A stretch of 64,000 nucleotides of DNA from Turritopsis dohrnii (Eukaryota; Cnidaria; Hydrozoa; Anthoathecata; Oceaniidae). The notes beneath the pieces were generated by a model. That model was given only the letters and a program-made list of their open reading frames with translations, was not told where the DNA came from and did not search any database. Positions 23,312 to 39,361 of this stretch are shown here, one piece after another. The stretch lies in NCBI GenBank assembly GCA_027922465.2, contig BQMF02000001.1, positions 806,001-870,000 on the forward strand, read 5' to 3'. How positions within the stretch are numbered: position 1 is the stretch's first letter; every line of letters starts with the position of its first letter. The position numbers and the translations under genes are program-made.

Positions 23312-24324
23312 TACCGTCAACCAACAAAACTTTGAACAGCGTCAAAACTTTGAACAGCTATAACAACCGTATCAACAAAATAAACATACCACATCGAACC
23401 ACACAGCACACAATACTATAATACTTATTACCAAATGAATATTTCTATCACAACACAGCTCGCACGATACTCATCAATTAGCCATCAAGTATAATTCCCA
23501 TAAGAGTGCTTTCCGATTCATCGCACCGGTAAGGCTATGTGCACACGGAACAATGATCGCATGTTGAAATAGCCTACGTTATGGAATGCCATAGCTGCCA
23601 TAAGTGATCTTCTGATGTTCTGCGCAGTAGAAATTTCGTTATGCGCAGTAGTGATTTCATTTGGCGCTGTAATAAAAACATATTGCGATGTAGTTTTTCA
23701 GTATTGCAAGGTGGATCTATTTGAAAGCGCAGTTTCCTTGACTTGCGCAGTAGAAAAGTCATATTGTGCACTACTTAAATTGTTACGTGGTGGTAGATAA
23801 ATCGTTAGGTGTGGTAGTTAAATCGTTACGTAGTAGATAAATCATTACTTGGTAGATAAATCTTTATGTAGTAGATAAATCGTTACGTGGTAGATAAATC
23901 GTTAGGTGGTAGATAAATTGTTACGTGGTAGATAAATTGTTACGTGGTAGATAAATTGTTACGTGGTAGATAAATTGTTACGTAGTAGATAAATCGTCAT
24001 GTGGTAGATAAATCGTTATGTGGTAGATAAATCGTTACGTCCCTCCTCCACTTATGTTTTCTCAACATTCTCCAGTGTATATTCACATCCCAGAATACAA
24101 TGCGGCGTAATTATAGTTTATGAGAAGCGAATCGCAAAGATTTGTGCAGCAAATAATTTTTCTCTTAAAAGTACTACGTGCTTAAGCAATGTTTGTAATG
24201 ACGTAATTTACACAAAGGTTTATTCAATATCAAAATGGAATAAAGACAAATTCTGACGTATGAAACAATTGCATCCACCTTTAAATAGAGAACAAAAGAA
24301 ACATGTGGAAAACTATTACATCAA

Positions 24325-24778
24325 CCAATCAACCTGCTGCTATGGATGGGTGTTGCTAATCTACGACACCAATCAACCTGCTGCTATGGATGGGTGTTGC
24401 TAATCTACGACACCAATCAACCTGCTGCTATGGATGGGTGTTGCTAATCTACGACACCAATCAACCTGCTGGCTATGGATGGGTGTTGCTAATCTACGAC
24501 ACCAATCAACCTGCTGCTATGGATGGGTGTTGCTAATCTACGACAACCAATCAACCTGCTGCTATGGATGGGTGTTGCTAATCTACGACACCAATCAACC
24601 TGCTGCTATGGATGGGTGTTGCTAATCTACGACACCAATCAACCTGCTGGCTATGGATGGGTATTGCTAATCTACGACAACCAATCAACCTGCTGCTATG
24701 GATGGGTGTTGCTAATCTACGACAACCAATCAACCTGCTGCTATGATGGGTGTTGCTAATCTACGACACCAATCACAA
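24325..24778 (+). repeat. Minisatellite, 44-46 bp unit, about 10 copies
   Basis: The unit CAATCAACCTGCTGCTATGG + ATGGGTGTTGCTAATCTACGACAC is repeated about ten times with 1-2 base indels (CTGGCTATGG in some copies, GACAACC in others). The indels shift the frame between copies, so open frames through it are fortuitous. It lies in the centre of the foldback structure. Confidence 0.9.
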
Positions 24779-24934
24779 GAAAACAAATAAAGTAACAATA
24801 AAAATAAGGAAACAAAATTTAAAGAATTCGTTTTGAATTTTTGTTGAAACTAACTTTTGTGGAATTTCTACGATGGCTCTGAAGGGTCATATATCTATCT
24901 GTCTATTTTCTGCAAAAAAAACAAAAAACCATAG

Positions 24935-25270
24935 CATTGCAGACCCAATTGCACGTGACGTTTTTATCTCGGGAACCAATAGGGATAACTGTCGTTTTTT
25001 GGGGTCGGCGATACATGGGTTGGGGTGACGAAAGTTTTGGGTCTAAATGATATGACATCAAAATCTTTGATCGACAATATCTCTGTAATGGTTGATCGTA
25101 GCGTTTGCCCCACGAAATGTAAGACTCCGTATGCAGTATGCATTATTGCAGTAAACGTTAACTTCCGTTCTTATCAAGCAAAACGAATGCGGACAAAGAC
25201 ACGTCCTCTGGACGTCGGGAACCAAACAGGACGGAAAGAGAAGGGCCATAGGAGGTCCTGTTATATATAA
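24935..25270. repeat. Dispersed repeat copy (ATATC box, TTTTGGGGTC)
   Basis: Shares the AATAGGGATAACTG, GGGGTGACGAAA.TTTTGGGTCTAAA and TTGATCGACAATATCTCTGTAA words with the complement of 29960-30080 and with 14830-14870. Non-coding interspersed family. Confidence 0.6.
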
Positions 25271-25981
25271 TATATGTAAAAGCCAGATTTATTTATTTAT
25301 AAAAAATGAAATAAGCTTTTCCTTCTTCAATGCATTATACAAGTTTACTTTTTATTGGCACGCATATTTCCAAATTCTCAATGATTCCCTCGACATGTTT
25401 GAAGAATACTGATTCCAAGTGTAATCTTTCCTATATTCAAAATAGAGCCAGATGGCACAAAACGGTAGCAGCAAAATTACTTGTTAAAAAAATGCTTTCC
25501 ACATAGTTGGTGTAAATATAGGGTCTAATCGTAAAACAACAGCAAATTGATTTATTACAAGACAAAAGAATTTACGTAGAAAAAACACGCGTTTCTTTAT
25601 GTTTTTAATTATAACTTCTTGAAACCGAAGATGAACTCGAACAAATAACTGCCTTTTTGAAATGGATTTTTGAAAAGATAGATAGCTAATAAACGTATAA
25701 GTTAATAAGAAAGTCTGAACTGACAACAAGAAAAACATCTATTTTCAAGTACCAAGGTACATTCAGTACCATAAGTAACTAAAAGTCCCAGTTTTATGTA
25801 GACCTATTTGGTTAATATCCATTCCTTCTTGAATTGTGATAAAATATCGAAGAAAAAGCTTTAAAAGTTTGAGATGTAAAACTTTTGAAAATTCAAAAGG
25901 CTGCGTTCTTTCATTATAATTTATATCGAGTTTTTTGTGAAGTCTCACAGTCTCCAAATCGTAGACTAATTGGCATTCCGG

Positions 25982-26022
25982 CCGGAGTAGGAGTAGTAGT
26001 AGTAGTAGTAGGAGTAGGAGTC
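25982..26022 (+). repeat. GTA/GGAGTA microsatellite
   Basis: Run of GGAGTAGGAGTAGTAGTAGTAGTAGTAGGAGTAGG in the right half of the foldback centre. Confidence 0.9.
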
Positions 26023-27852
26023 CACGGGTGTTTTGATACTGTATCTGCTTTCGCTGCTAGTCTTTCATTTATGTAAAAACAAAGAGGGTGAAGGGCTTTT
26101 TGCTCCTATTTTATTCTACGATGAAGGGACCTCCACGTAATGATTTATCTACCACATAACGATTTATCTACTACGCAACAATTTATCTACCACGTAACAA
26201 TTTATCTACCACGTAACAATTTATCTACCACGTAACAATTTATCTACCACCTAACGATTTATCTACTACGTAACCATTTATCTACTACGTAACCATTTAT
26301 CTACTACATAACGATTTATCTACCACGTAATGATTTATCTACAACGATTTAAGTAGTGCACAATATGAGTTGTCTACTGCGCAAGTCAAGGAAATTACTG
26401 CGCTTTCAAATAGATCCACCTTGCAATACAAAAAAACTACATCGCAATACGTTTTTATTACAGCGCCAAATGAAATCACTACTGCACAAAACGAAATTTC
26501 TACTGCGCAGAACATCAGAAGATCACTTATGGCAGCTATGGCATTCCATACTACGTGCTGGGTTTTTAATGTGCAGTGCGCCCTGCGCAAGTCAGGCTAA
26601 CGTAAACGTAAAGCAGGCTAATGTAAAAAGGCGTCCCGCCCCCGGCATGAAACTCGTATTGCAAATAATGACGGGGGCGGGGTCGTATAAGTAAGATTAT
26701 TATTATTTTTTTTAGCATATAAAATTTCCTTTAAATCTTTTAATGAAGTATTTTCAAAGAGGTAATTTTTTGCAAAAAAGTGTAACGAACGCGAGCTCCA
26801 TATTCTCATCAAGTAGGAAAATTTTATTCATAACGATACGCGCTTTTTTATAAGCAACACTTTTATAAGCAACAAAAGGCTGAAAATCGACAAAAATTAA
26901 GCAAATATATTAGATTAATCTAATTTTCCTTTTATCTCCTATCAAGTCCTCCTAACCTTTATCATCAATTCTTGAACGCGATTTAATCATTCACGGCGGG
27001 TATGCACCATTTCTTCGTCTCCGATAACTGTCCTCGCACACAACTCTTACTTGTGTTATCTATCTTGTCTCTCACAAGATCACTATTTTACGCTGAGTTT
27101 TTTGTAATGGAACGATCAATAAAATTTCCATCTTATTTTAAGCAATAGTACTTATTTTTCTATTCTCCTATTTCATCTCTACCAAACAAGGCTTTTGACT
27201 TTAAAAGTAGGAGGAGCCACTTTGGTGAAGAATCTCAAAGTTAAATACCCGCAATAAAATTTAGAAAAATATTCTAGAGCTAATACATTCGAAAGATTCC
27301 AACTAGCTTTGCGGTGAGAACAGGATGTGATTTGATGGGATGGGATCAGCCCCCGTGGGCTGATTCCCATTCATACATGGGCGCACAAAGATACGCTCGT
27401 AAAAGCTTAAATTTTCAAGCTTTCAAAAGCGTATCTTTGTGTGCTAACTATTTTATTGACATCATAATCACTTTAAACAAAAGGCAATAAGCGCCGGGCG
27501 TTTATTTATTTATGTTTTTTTTGAGGTGGGCGCATATTAGAGAACGGTGCTTATTACAGGGTGGATGCTTGTTAGAAAGTTTATGGTGCGTGAGAAATAA
27601 AAACCTGATAAGGGTCTCTTTACATTAATTATGCATTGCACGCTTAAAAGTTTGTGGTGTGATAAATTTGTTCCTCTGGGGATAAAACAATTAGTGCGCG
27701 AATCTGGACAGCGATTTCATTTATAATTATAATAAAATACTATTAACAGTATGATGGACGATGATTGGTGTGTGGACATGTGTAATTTAAAGACCAGGTC
27801 TTTTAGCTGTTCAAAGTTTTGACGCTGTTCAAAGTTTTGTTGGTTGACGGTA

Positions 27853-28056
27853 TTTGACTACTGAAAGCATTTTGAAGTGGCCTGCTAATGTATCTGGAAA
27901 TCTCTTTACGACCTGCTGAACAATCAGCTGCTACCTCCATTAATACTTCACCACTTGAAGTCTCATAATTTACTTCTTCCAAAGTCTCACAATTATTCTT
28001 ATCTGCGACACACAAAAATCCTCCACATTTCGTGGACCTTCAGATAACGGTTCAGA
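27853..28056 (-). pseudogene. Helitron ORF segment upstream of the USP domain
   Basis: The minus frame reads STKCGGFLCVADKNNCETLE, then an acidic stretch and CSAGRKEISRYISRPLQNAFSSQ, ending at the TA border of the 4.5-kb insertion. It joins in frame to the USP-like block on the far side. It has no recognised domain except a possible CxxxxC pair. A good acceptor (TACTTCAG, near 28072) precedes it. Confidence 0.5.
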
Positions 28057-28186
28057 GCTCATATCTGAAGTAGCAGTTTAGAAAAAAAAGTAATACCTTT
28101 ATTACCTTCGTCTTCTTGTTGTTGTCGGCGTGCTCGATTACGGAATGTCGCTGCTAAATTCTTAAAACTCGCAAAGCATCATGGAT

Positions 28187-28290
28187 GTTGGAAGATGAAG
28201 ATGATGAACAAAATCGAAAACTGACTTTCCCTATCTCGTGAAACAACTATGCCTCCTCGCTCGCTAACGCTCGCTGCGGGGGCAATGAAG
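28187..28290. repeat. Dispersed repeat copy between the RAG1-N-like block and the Helitron ORF
   Basis: Matches 17288-17420 (GATGAAGATGATGAACAAAA, CTATCTCGTGAAAC, CGCTCGCT.ACGCTCGCTGCGG). It probably inserted after the neighbouring coding blocks decayed, or sits in an intron. Confidence 0.7.
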
Positions 28291-28322
28291 TAATTGTTAC
28301 ATAAACAAATTTGTTTCTTTAA

Positions 28323-29236
28323 TTAACATAAAAACATTCTATACCCGAGGACCTCCAGAACAAAATTCTGCAACATGGTTTTGCGACTGTTCAAGCTTTT
28401 TCTTGATGATGTGTAAAGCAGCATCCTCCATATTCCTAGTAAATTCTTCAGAGTTTTGAATGGAGAAAATTTCTGTGAAAATGTTGATGACGATTGGTGA
28501 GATGTTGATGGTTCAGGTTGCAATCTTACGCAAGTTTCTTCATCATGTTGGAATTTGTTCTTTATTTCCGATATTGTGAACGCCAAACCACAGCTTTTAG
28601 TACAGTAACATTTCAGACACTTTAACATGGATAACACATATGAAGATGATTTTAATGTCCCAAAATTAATGCATTTCTTACAAATTGGACACAAGGCATC
28701 CTTTTGGTCTTTTCCTTCAATTAACAAAATGAATGTTGACAGTTTTCGGCTACAACTGGCATGGACATGAGTTCATTACATATCGGACATATGCAAAGTT
28801 TCAAATGGGGATTTGAAATTTCAGCAAAGTTGTGTTTTGCGACGTCAGTGTAATTTTTTGGAAGTGTCTCGAGTATTTCTTTTAGGATTTTTTTTGTCCA
28901 TAAAGTCGAGCTGGTTGATGGTCGACCAGTAGATTTCTTTTAGGTTTTTCTGCCCCTTGGCTTAGATGCACAAACAACACAATTCTCTGAATGTGCAACC
29001 CAATTTTTAGCTTTTATCTGTGATGTTGATCCTCTTTTTTCCACATTGATGACAGTTGCATAGCACTTTAGGCATAGCATTGGTGGGTGAACTGACTCAT
29101 TGTCTTGTGCAATATCAACACAAAATACCTAGCCAATTCTTTTTGATTGCTTTTTCTTGCAAATACTAGATTTGCCTAGTGCTTGTCCACATATCCTACA
29201 TAATTTTTGAAGGTTGATTTGGTGAATATCAGCCAT
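28323..29236 (-). pseudogene. RAG1 N-terminal-like zinc-binding module (NTD plus RING), degenerate
   Basis: From ATG 29236 the frame reads HQINLQKLCRICG, then VF..DI..DNESVHPPMLCLKCY, then NWVAHSENCVVC. This is the order and spacing of the Cys/His pairs upstream of the RAG1 RING (INLxxLCRICG; VFxIDVxxDxxSIHPxxFCxxCW; WxxHxxxCxxC). About 100 residues on comes a RING-like part: CICPICNELMSMPVV..NCQHSFC, a frameshift, ALCPICKKCI, then LKCLKCYCTKSCGL..I...F..H...C like the RAG1 zinc finger A. Two in-frame stops (near 29125 and 28940) and at least two frameshifts make it a relic. No catalytic RAG1 core is nearby. RAG1-N-like modules are known from invertebrate mobile elements. The family call is by motif reading only. 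Confidence 0.65.
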
Positions 29237-29740
29237 AATGGCATGTAGGTTGTTGAGGTGGATGGGGTAAAAAGACAGGTAAAAGTGAGGTCTTAAAAAG
29301 AATTTAAAAAAAATGATAGAGCTATGGGATAGATTTTTTTGACAAGTAATAAGATGTTTCTTGGTTGCTTCATGGACGTATCTTTTTATACATCCATGGT
29401 TGCTTGAAGCTTATTTTCTTTGTAAAAATTCAAATGGTAATATATTCAGGTCGCTCAAAATAATGTTTTTTAAAATTTTGAAATTCGAACTTTTTTCGCG
29501 CCAACGATCTTCTCAAGCGTCAAAAGGACCTTTGAAACATATCTTTGTGGTACCCTGGTCATCCAGTAAACGATTAAAATTAACAGTTGGAGCTTTGCAC
29601 TTCATACATCAAAACTTGAGCAGTATTTACAGATGAGAGTGGCCAGGGTTCTTGATAGGCTCACCTCGCTGTGAGATGTGATTTTAATCGGTAAGTATTG
29701 CGCATGCTCACAATAAAATTCCGTATCGCGGGAGATTTGA
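29237..29740. other. Stretch without recognised gene
   Basis: Contains a doubled word around CTTGGTTGCTTCATGGACGTATC / CATCCATGGTTGCTTGAAGC (29360-29410). No coding motif recognised. It may be the 5' flank of the RAG1-N-like block. Confidence 0.3.
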
Positions 29741-30180
29741 ATTATCGTGCTATGTGACCCTATAAAATAAAAAATTAGGGTCTCCATACAATGGTTTCAC
29801 ACTGACGTCGCACAAAATAAAACAACTCACAACTCAACGCAGGCTGAACATTGAGTTGTGAGAGTTGTGATTATTTTGTGAGTTCATGAGTTCAAAAAAA
29901 TAAAATTAAGGAGTTGGCAATGATAAGTGTACCCCCATGTTTAGAGCTTGAAAAACTGATCAAAACATGTATGGGATCGTTTTGCTACGACTAACCGTTA
30001 CCGAGATATCGTTGATCAAAAATTTTAGACCCAAATTTTTCGTCACCCCAAAAAAGTCAGTTATCCCTAGTTATCCCTATCGCTCGCCGCCGATGTCTAG
30101 CCTACGTAGAGTTCACGAATTGGCAATGATAAGTCTGTCCGTTGTAGAGCTTGAAAACTGATCAAAAAAATGTATGTAAC
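29741..30180. repeat. Dispersed repeat cluster
   Basis: TGTGACCCTATAAAATAAA is followed by TTAGGGTCTCCATACAATGG (also at 17425), an inverted pair of AACTCACAACTCAACG / ACATTGAGTTGTGAGAG (29822-29864), and the GAGATATCGTTGATCAAAAATTTTAGACCC box shared with 14840 and 25040. Confidence 0.6.
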
Positions 30181-30229
30181 CAATACTCAATGGGTTTGGG
30201 AATACCTCTATAAAGAGAAATTACCCAAA

Positions 30230-31690
30230 CATATCAAAAAATGAAAATAAGATTAGACTCCAAACAGTGGATGAATGACGAGGTGCATAAGGAGTTAAGA
30301 TAAAACTCCTAAAGAAAGGAAACGATCCAAAGAATGGAGAGACTACAGACGACAAAGAAACAAGTGCAATCATACGATCTACCGTCTCGAATTATTAAAA
30401 CCAAAAATTCTCAGACTGTGACAATGTTAAGTCTTCTGGAAAACCGTACGATATTTTCAGGGTAAATAATGCTCTGAAAGTATTGGATCTTAGAAAACTG
30501 GATGCTACTGTAACAGAAAAGGGCAATCTCCTAAATAAATACTTTGCAAAGATTGGTTACCAACTCTCAACTCCAGACTTAGATTGCACAAACAAAAATC
30601 CATTCATATAATTATTCACATAATTACTCTTTGATACAAACTTATACTTTAAATCATTCAACGAGTGTGGACAAGAAAATATTTCTTCAGACCTCTTTAG
30701 AGCAATGATCCAACGAAAAGTGGTCAAAACTTTGTAATCAAAAATTGTGTTAATGAAGAGAGTTAAATTTCTTCACAAAAACGGCGGCAAATCATCTTAT
30801 GATAATTACCGCTCTATATCGTATATCGTATATACTTAGCATTCCAAGTAAAGTCCTTGAATGAATGAAATCTCATCAAATACAATTTATACAACATTTA
30901 CAATCAAATGATCTGCTGTGGTCAACACCAATGGAGATTCAGCTTCTCGCTCCACTGAGACACTTCTTCCGAACAGCATTGAGAAATGGACGAAAGTCAT
31001 AGATGAAAGAAAGGTGGTGGGTATTATATTTATCGATTTTAAAAAGCCTTTGACTGCAATCCTCACAAAGTCCTCTTCAAGAAACTACAATCTGTCGGCA
31101 TATCTTGCAAGTTTACAAACAGACCGAAGTAACCTGACTTAGAGTTGTTTGCTGATGATTCAATTGAAACATGTATGAGCTTCACTCACCTCTTCAACCA
31201 GATTCAGTCTACTAGCTACTTTTAATGAAATATCATCCTGGTCAAAAACAAAACGGACTTTCAACCCATAAAAGCATTGGAAAGACCGAAATCATGAGTT
31301 TATCGGCCACACATTCAGTCAATTGCCTGGGTTTAAACATTCACGATTATCTTGTCTGGGCACTGCATGACACCAAATTGATCAAGAACTATCGTGTCTA
31401 CAAAGTCAAGGTGTTTTATTAGATGTGGTTTCTGAGCAACATTGACATTCCTAGATTCTATTTGACAGCAATTTTGCCACTCGTATTAAACTATATATCC
31501 GTTTGGGGTTATTGTTCTCATGAACAGAGTAAACAATGTCAATATAAAAGCAGCATGTTTCATTTGCAAAGTTAAGAGCCTGTACTAGATCGGGAGGTAC
31601 GCAAGCACTGCTATTGGAAACTAATATCAAGGTACTACAAGCGTCAATCTGCATGTATTGTCTAAAACATCTTCAATGACAACGAACACC
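30230..31690 (+). mobile_element. Heavily decayed LINE reverse transcriptase relic
   Basis: Piecewise plus-strand similarity to a non-LTR RT: ALKVLDLRKLD.TVTEKGNLLNKYFAKIG (about 30470-30560), YDNYRSIS (30800), GIIFIDFKK (31020, palm motif FIDF.KAF), a decayed FADDS equivalent (LFADDSIET-like, 31145), SVNCLGL (31315) and C-terminal pieces to about 31690. Many stops and frameshifts. Much older than the two LINEs at 6-12 kb. Confidence 0.6.
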
Positions 31691-31727
31691 TCCTAACCCA
31701 TATTGACAAAACGAAATTATAACAGCG

Positions 31728-31800
31728 GCAGACTGTTATAAAATTCAACAACTCGCCATTTAAGCAGACTGTTATAAAATTCAACAACTCGCCATTTAAG
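31728..31800 (+). repeat. Tandem duplication, 36-bp unit, two copies
   Basis: GCAGACTGTTATAAAATTCA + ACAACTCGCCATTTAA is present twice with no difference, starting at 31728 and 31764. It sits between the LINE relic and the Penelope relic. Confidence 0.9.
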
Positions 31801-31834
31801 CTGTTAAACATAAGCATTTTTTCTTAACCAGAAG

Positions 31835-33180
31835 TTTTTGGCTTACGTCATCATCAGTGCGATATTCTAATTTAAAAATGTGCAGGTCATGGTTAGAAAA
31901 GACCTTTATACAAAACTACCTACTATAAAAAGCGATAAAAGTAGTTATAAGCATAAATGGCGAGGAACATGTGAGAAAATGCAAAAACAAAGGGATAAAA
32001 GTGATAAAAAAAACCCTTAAAAAGCAAACCACTATGTAACACTATCACGAAATAACAAGAGATTTTTAGTTTCTAGCTGGTTGTTTAGAGATGGTATCGT
32101 TTGAATTCTCCTTTTTCACTTCCCAACAGTCATTTCAGTTTGAACGAAGTTGTAGTACCAATGATTGACGCTTCACGGTTTTTACGTTGTCGATAGTTTT
32201 TAGAAGCTGGCAAAACAATGTTCCAAATAAAGCAATTTTGTAACTGAAGATGGTGTAAGCCGAAAAGCTTTTTATTTTTAAGCAAAATTTTTGTTTTAAA
32301 ACATAAACGCAATTGTCAGGATTATGACGGAATTGATGTTAAAGCGACATTACGAACGGTTTCGCCACAAACACAAACACCTTGGCATGAAGGATAAGGG
32401 TTTTCATCCTTTAGTGAAAACAAACTCCTGACTTTTTAGGTGATCCATTTTAATTATAATTTGGTACTTGTTGTCAGTGAATTTTTAAAATTTAGCAATG
32501 AAATGTTTAGAGGCAACTTCATTGGTGCTACAGCAAGATAGTTCTTCCACAATACGTTCTATGGACTTTCGAACAAGTATGGGGAAATGATGGCCTCGTC
32601 TTCATCTTGCTGTTCTTTTGCGACCTTGTTCTTGTCATATTCATTCATCACACTTTTGATGAAGACTTCCAGGTAAGCAGCATTTTGGAATTTTGATCAG
32701 ATGTGTTGTTTCTGCTTTTTGAAATTGGATGAAACTTTTTCAGCTCAGGTCTCCGTTAACTGCGTTGCGTTTGTATTTCTTAGGAACGTTCCAATTGCTT
32801 TCGTTTCTTTTCTGTGAACTTCGGTGGTGTGGGTGTTTCTAGTCTTGGTTAGTTTAGTGTCGAGAATTTTTCTGCGTATGTTTCGATGGTTAGCTTTATC
32901 CTTGGATGATAGCTGTTGATAAAGTCAAAAAGTGAGTCAGTTTGTGATTCTGATCGTGAAGATGTGGTTGTAGCGCTTCTTTCTTTATCATGAAGATGTA
33001 TGAGAAGATAACAGACAACGATCCACCCATCATGCATGAACGTACTCTCAGTAGTTAATTTCAGCAAGAGTCGTTTAAAGGTCAATTTGCTACATATCAA
33101 TTTAAGCTTGTCGTTATCATAGATCTCGTCTCTTTGATTGGGATACAAGTTAAAAGAGATTCAACGTCATGCAAAACATA
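31835..33180 (-). mobile_element. Penelope-like element relic (RT fragment plus GIY-YIG)
   Basis: Minus-strand pieces in order: LTFKRLLLKLTTESTFMHDG (about 33080-33020, RT finger region), SLFDFINSYHPRIKLTIETY (32925-32860, the segment after the palm), SLFSLKDENPYPSC and GETVRNV (32425-32335, GIY-YIG), and CFIWNIVLPASKNYRQRKNREASII (32240-32160, C-terminal tail like 955-1025). Stops and deletions throughout. CTGATGA at 31857-31851 in the 3' tail resembles the hammerhead-like end at 1236, and a plus-strand CTGAAGA..GAAAAGC lies at 32244-32267. Confidence 0.7.
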
Positions 33181-34129
33181 CTCTTCGTCGGCTTCCAGTA
33201 GTGGATGTTCATTCAGTAAGGATGAAATGTTTGATGTGAATGGATAGATGGATGCTGTTTTTGGTGAACATGTCTGTGTAAGACCTCAGAAAGTCAGTAA
33301 CATGTTCTTGTTTTTCAGTCTTGTCTGCTGATTATGTTATTGATTATATTTACTTTCAGATTACTTTTACATTTAGCCTGGAAATTCCTAAAATTTTTTA
33401 CCTAGTTTATAAAAGTATTAAAGTTTGTGTCCGATTCTTTTGTTAGTCTGCCAACCGATTTACCTGTTAGTTTCTTTTTTGTGTCCCTGTCTAAAGGTCT
33501 GTCGTTTGATTAGTATATATATTTTACATTATGCCCAATAAATAACTTAATCTTATTTATTTTATTTCTAACTTTTCACATCCATATCAGCTACTCCAAT
33601 ATTTTTAGCGCTTTGTGCGGTTCGTTACTACATCCTAAAACCAGTGACATTCCAGTCATTTGAATTTTGAGATCACTCCAGATTACCACATTCAATTCAA
33701 TTTCTATATTGAAAGCCTCCAAGCTTCTAGTACATTATCTTTTCAGGGTAGCCATCGTTAATTTATTTAGTATATTTATACTTAAAATATTTGAAAATTT
33801 TAAAGTCTTATCAATACCAATACTGCTAGTTCCATGATCATTTAGTTCCAATGAACTTTTACTTTAGTCAGTTTCAAATTTTCAATTTCTCCAAGTTTCC
33901 AACCAAGTACAAGATTCCAATTCCGTTCGCAATCTTTTGCCAGTATCTTTTGAAAATTATATTTTATACGGTATATTTTTTCATAATAAATTATTTCTTT
34001 ATTTAAATATGCTTATTTTAATAGGACGAATAGCCATTGTGAAATATGGAAGTGCCTGAAAGACAATTAATGATAAAAAAAAATAAATAAATAATTAATA
34101 AAATAATAAAATAAATTCTACAATCCTGA
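33181..34129 (+). other. Non-coding stretch ending in a LINE-like 3' tail
   Basis: No ORF. The right end (GGACGAATAGCCATTGTGAAATATGGAAGTGCCTGAAA, then A/AATA-rich DNA to about 34115) resembles the 3' tail at 60235-60300 (ATTGTAAGACATGGATATGCCCTGAAATAAAAG). It is therefore probably the 3' UTR of a related plus-strand LINE. Confidence 0.4.
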
Positions 34130-34132
34130 GGA

Positions 34133-34425
34133 GTGATGTTTGTGAAAAAGAAAGCTGTGTACACTCATCATGTGTACACTCATCATTGCTTTAATCATCG
34201 GTTGAATCTTTCTTTTGCTCACTCTTGCCGAATTCAGGAAGTGAAGCATGTTATGGAAGCCATAAAGGAGGTTACCTATTTCTTTGAGTCACAAAACAGA
34301 CTCGACTTACTGCAAAAGTCAATTAAGGAAAATTCACATGTTAACAGGTTGACTGATGTGTGTTTAACTAGGTGGGTTGAACGCATTACTGGCTTGGATG
34401 ATTTTGAAATGCTTCGCTAGAAACT
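34133..34425 (+). pseudogene. hAT-type transposase / DUF4371-like fragment
   Basis: One open frame with HHCFNHRLNLSFAHSC (hAT motif: C-x-HxLNL), a helical spacer with VTYFFESQNRLDLLQKS, and LTDVCLTRWVERITGLDDF (motif L.dLC.TRWVeR...L..F). These are consecutive pieces of the RNase H-like region of hAT transposases and their domesticated ZMYM/DUF4371 relatives. Both ends are missing. A low-complexity repeat (CACCCCCCAACACCCC, CGCTACGCTCCGC) follows. Confidence 0.7.
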
Positions 34426-34767
34426 TTGAAAAGCGTAATTTTTTTAGTTACCTAGTTGGGGGGTTCTCAGCACCCCCCAACACCCCTAGCTGATATTAAA
34501 AATTTCTTGGTCGCTACGCTCCGCAATAAATTTTTCGCTTCGGGACACACCTCTTTTAATGGGAGGGGGTTGGGGGCTTGAGCTGGAATGACTACAGAAC
34601 TAACATTTTTGTTAATAGACATTGTTTTATAAGTGCAGTACAGGTTATTTATGTGAAGAACATTAATGAAAGCCTTGTCTTTATCAAAATTTATTTTGAG
34701 TGTCACTATGTGAACGGAATGCGATTGATCACTAAATGCATGAAACTAAAAACGTGAATTAATGTTT

Positions 34768-39361
<4,594 letters not shown>

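Larger units (their letters stand above)
23580..26557. repeat. Foldback structure: arms 23580-24040 and 26125-26557
   Basis: The left arm (GCCATAGCTGCCATAAGTGATC.., GCGCAGTAGAAATTTCGTT.., ATTGCAAGGTGGATCTATTT..) is mirrored by the right arm in reverse order. The inner ends of both arms are degenerate tandem arrays of GGTAGATAAATCGTTACGT (about 19 bp): 23800-24040 on the left, its complement 26125-26345 on the right. The centre (24041-26124) is unpaired. The architecture resembles Foldback-type transposons, whose arms are built of short tandem repeats. Confidence 0.75.
23314..27850. mobile_element. 4.5-kb TA-flanked inverted-repeat element interrupting the Helitron
   Basis: Inverted ends of about 46 bp with no mismatch I could see start CCGTCAACCAACAAAACTTT (23314) and end with its complement at 27850. 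TA lies outside both (23312-23313, 27851-27852). The end repeat itself contains a doubled word, AAAACTTTGAACAGC. Across the site the Helitron frame closes as AFSSQI-HFRNAC, so this is a true insertion with a TA duplication, as in Tc1/mariner-type elements. No transposase inside. It encloses foldback arms, tandem arrays and a minisatellite, so it is composite or a host for later insertions. Confidence 0.8.
19039..29236 (-). mobile_element. Minus-strand Helitron wreck with later insertions
   Basis: Minus-strand coding blocks, in order: a RAG1-N-like zinc module (29236-28323), a short ORF (28056-27853), a USP-like protease (23311-22158), a CxxC finger (about 22080-21853), Rep_N (20735 to about 19665) and the PIF1 helicase C-terminus (about 19660-19041). 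Two insertions split it: 23314-27850 (TA duplicated) and 20748-21847 (TCTTT duplicated). Removing each restores continuity of reading. Rep_N plus PIF1 identify a Helitron, a rolling-circle transposon. Whether the RAG1-N-like block belongs to the same element is inference, and the true termini were not found. Confidence 0.7.

Noticed and set aside
24434..24759. Open frames encoding GVANLRHQSTCCYGW repeats
   Set aside because: They are translations of the 44-46 bp minisatellite. Indels change frame between copies and there is no start context or conserved domain.
23800..24778. Tandem short repeats resembling a CRISPR array
   Set aside because: Units are contiguous with no unique spacers, in a eukaryotic nuclear context. 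They are foldback-arm tandem repeats and a minisatellite.
30918..31142. Short ORF as a separate gene
   Set aside because: It is one fragment of a decayed LINE reverse transcriptase with motif FIDFKK. Neighbouring frames hold the other pieces.
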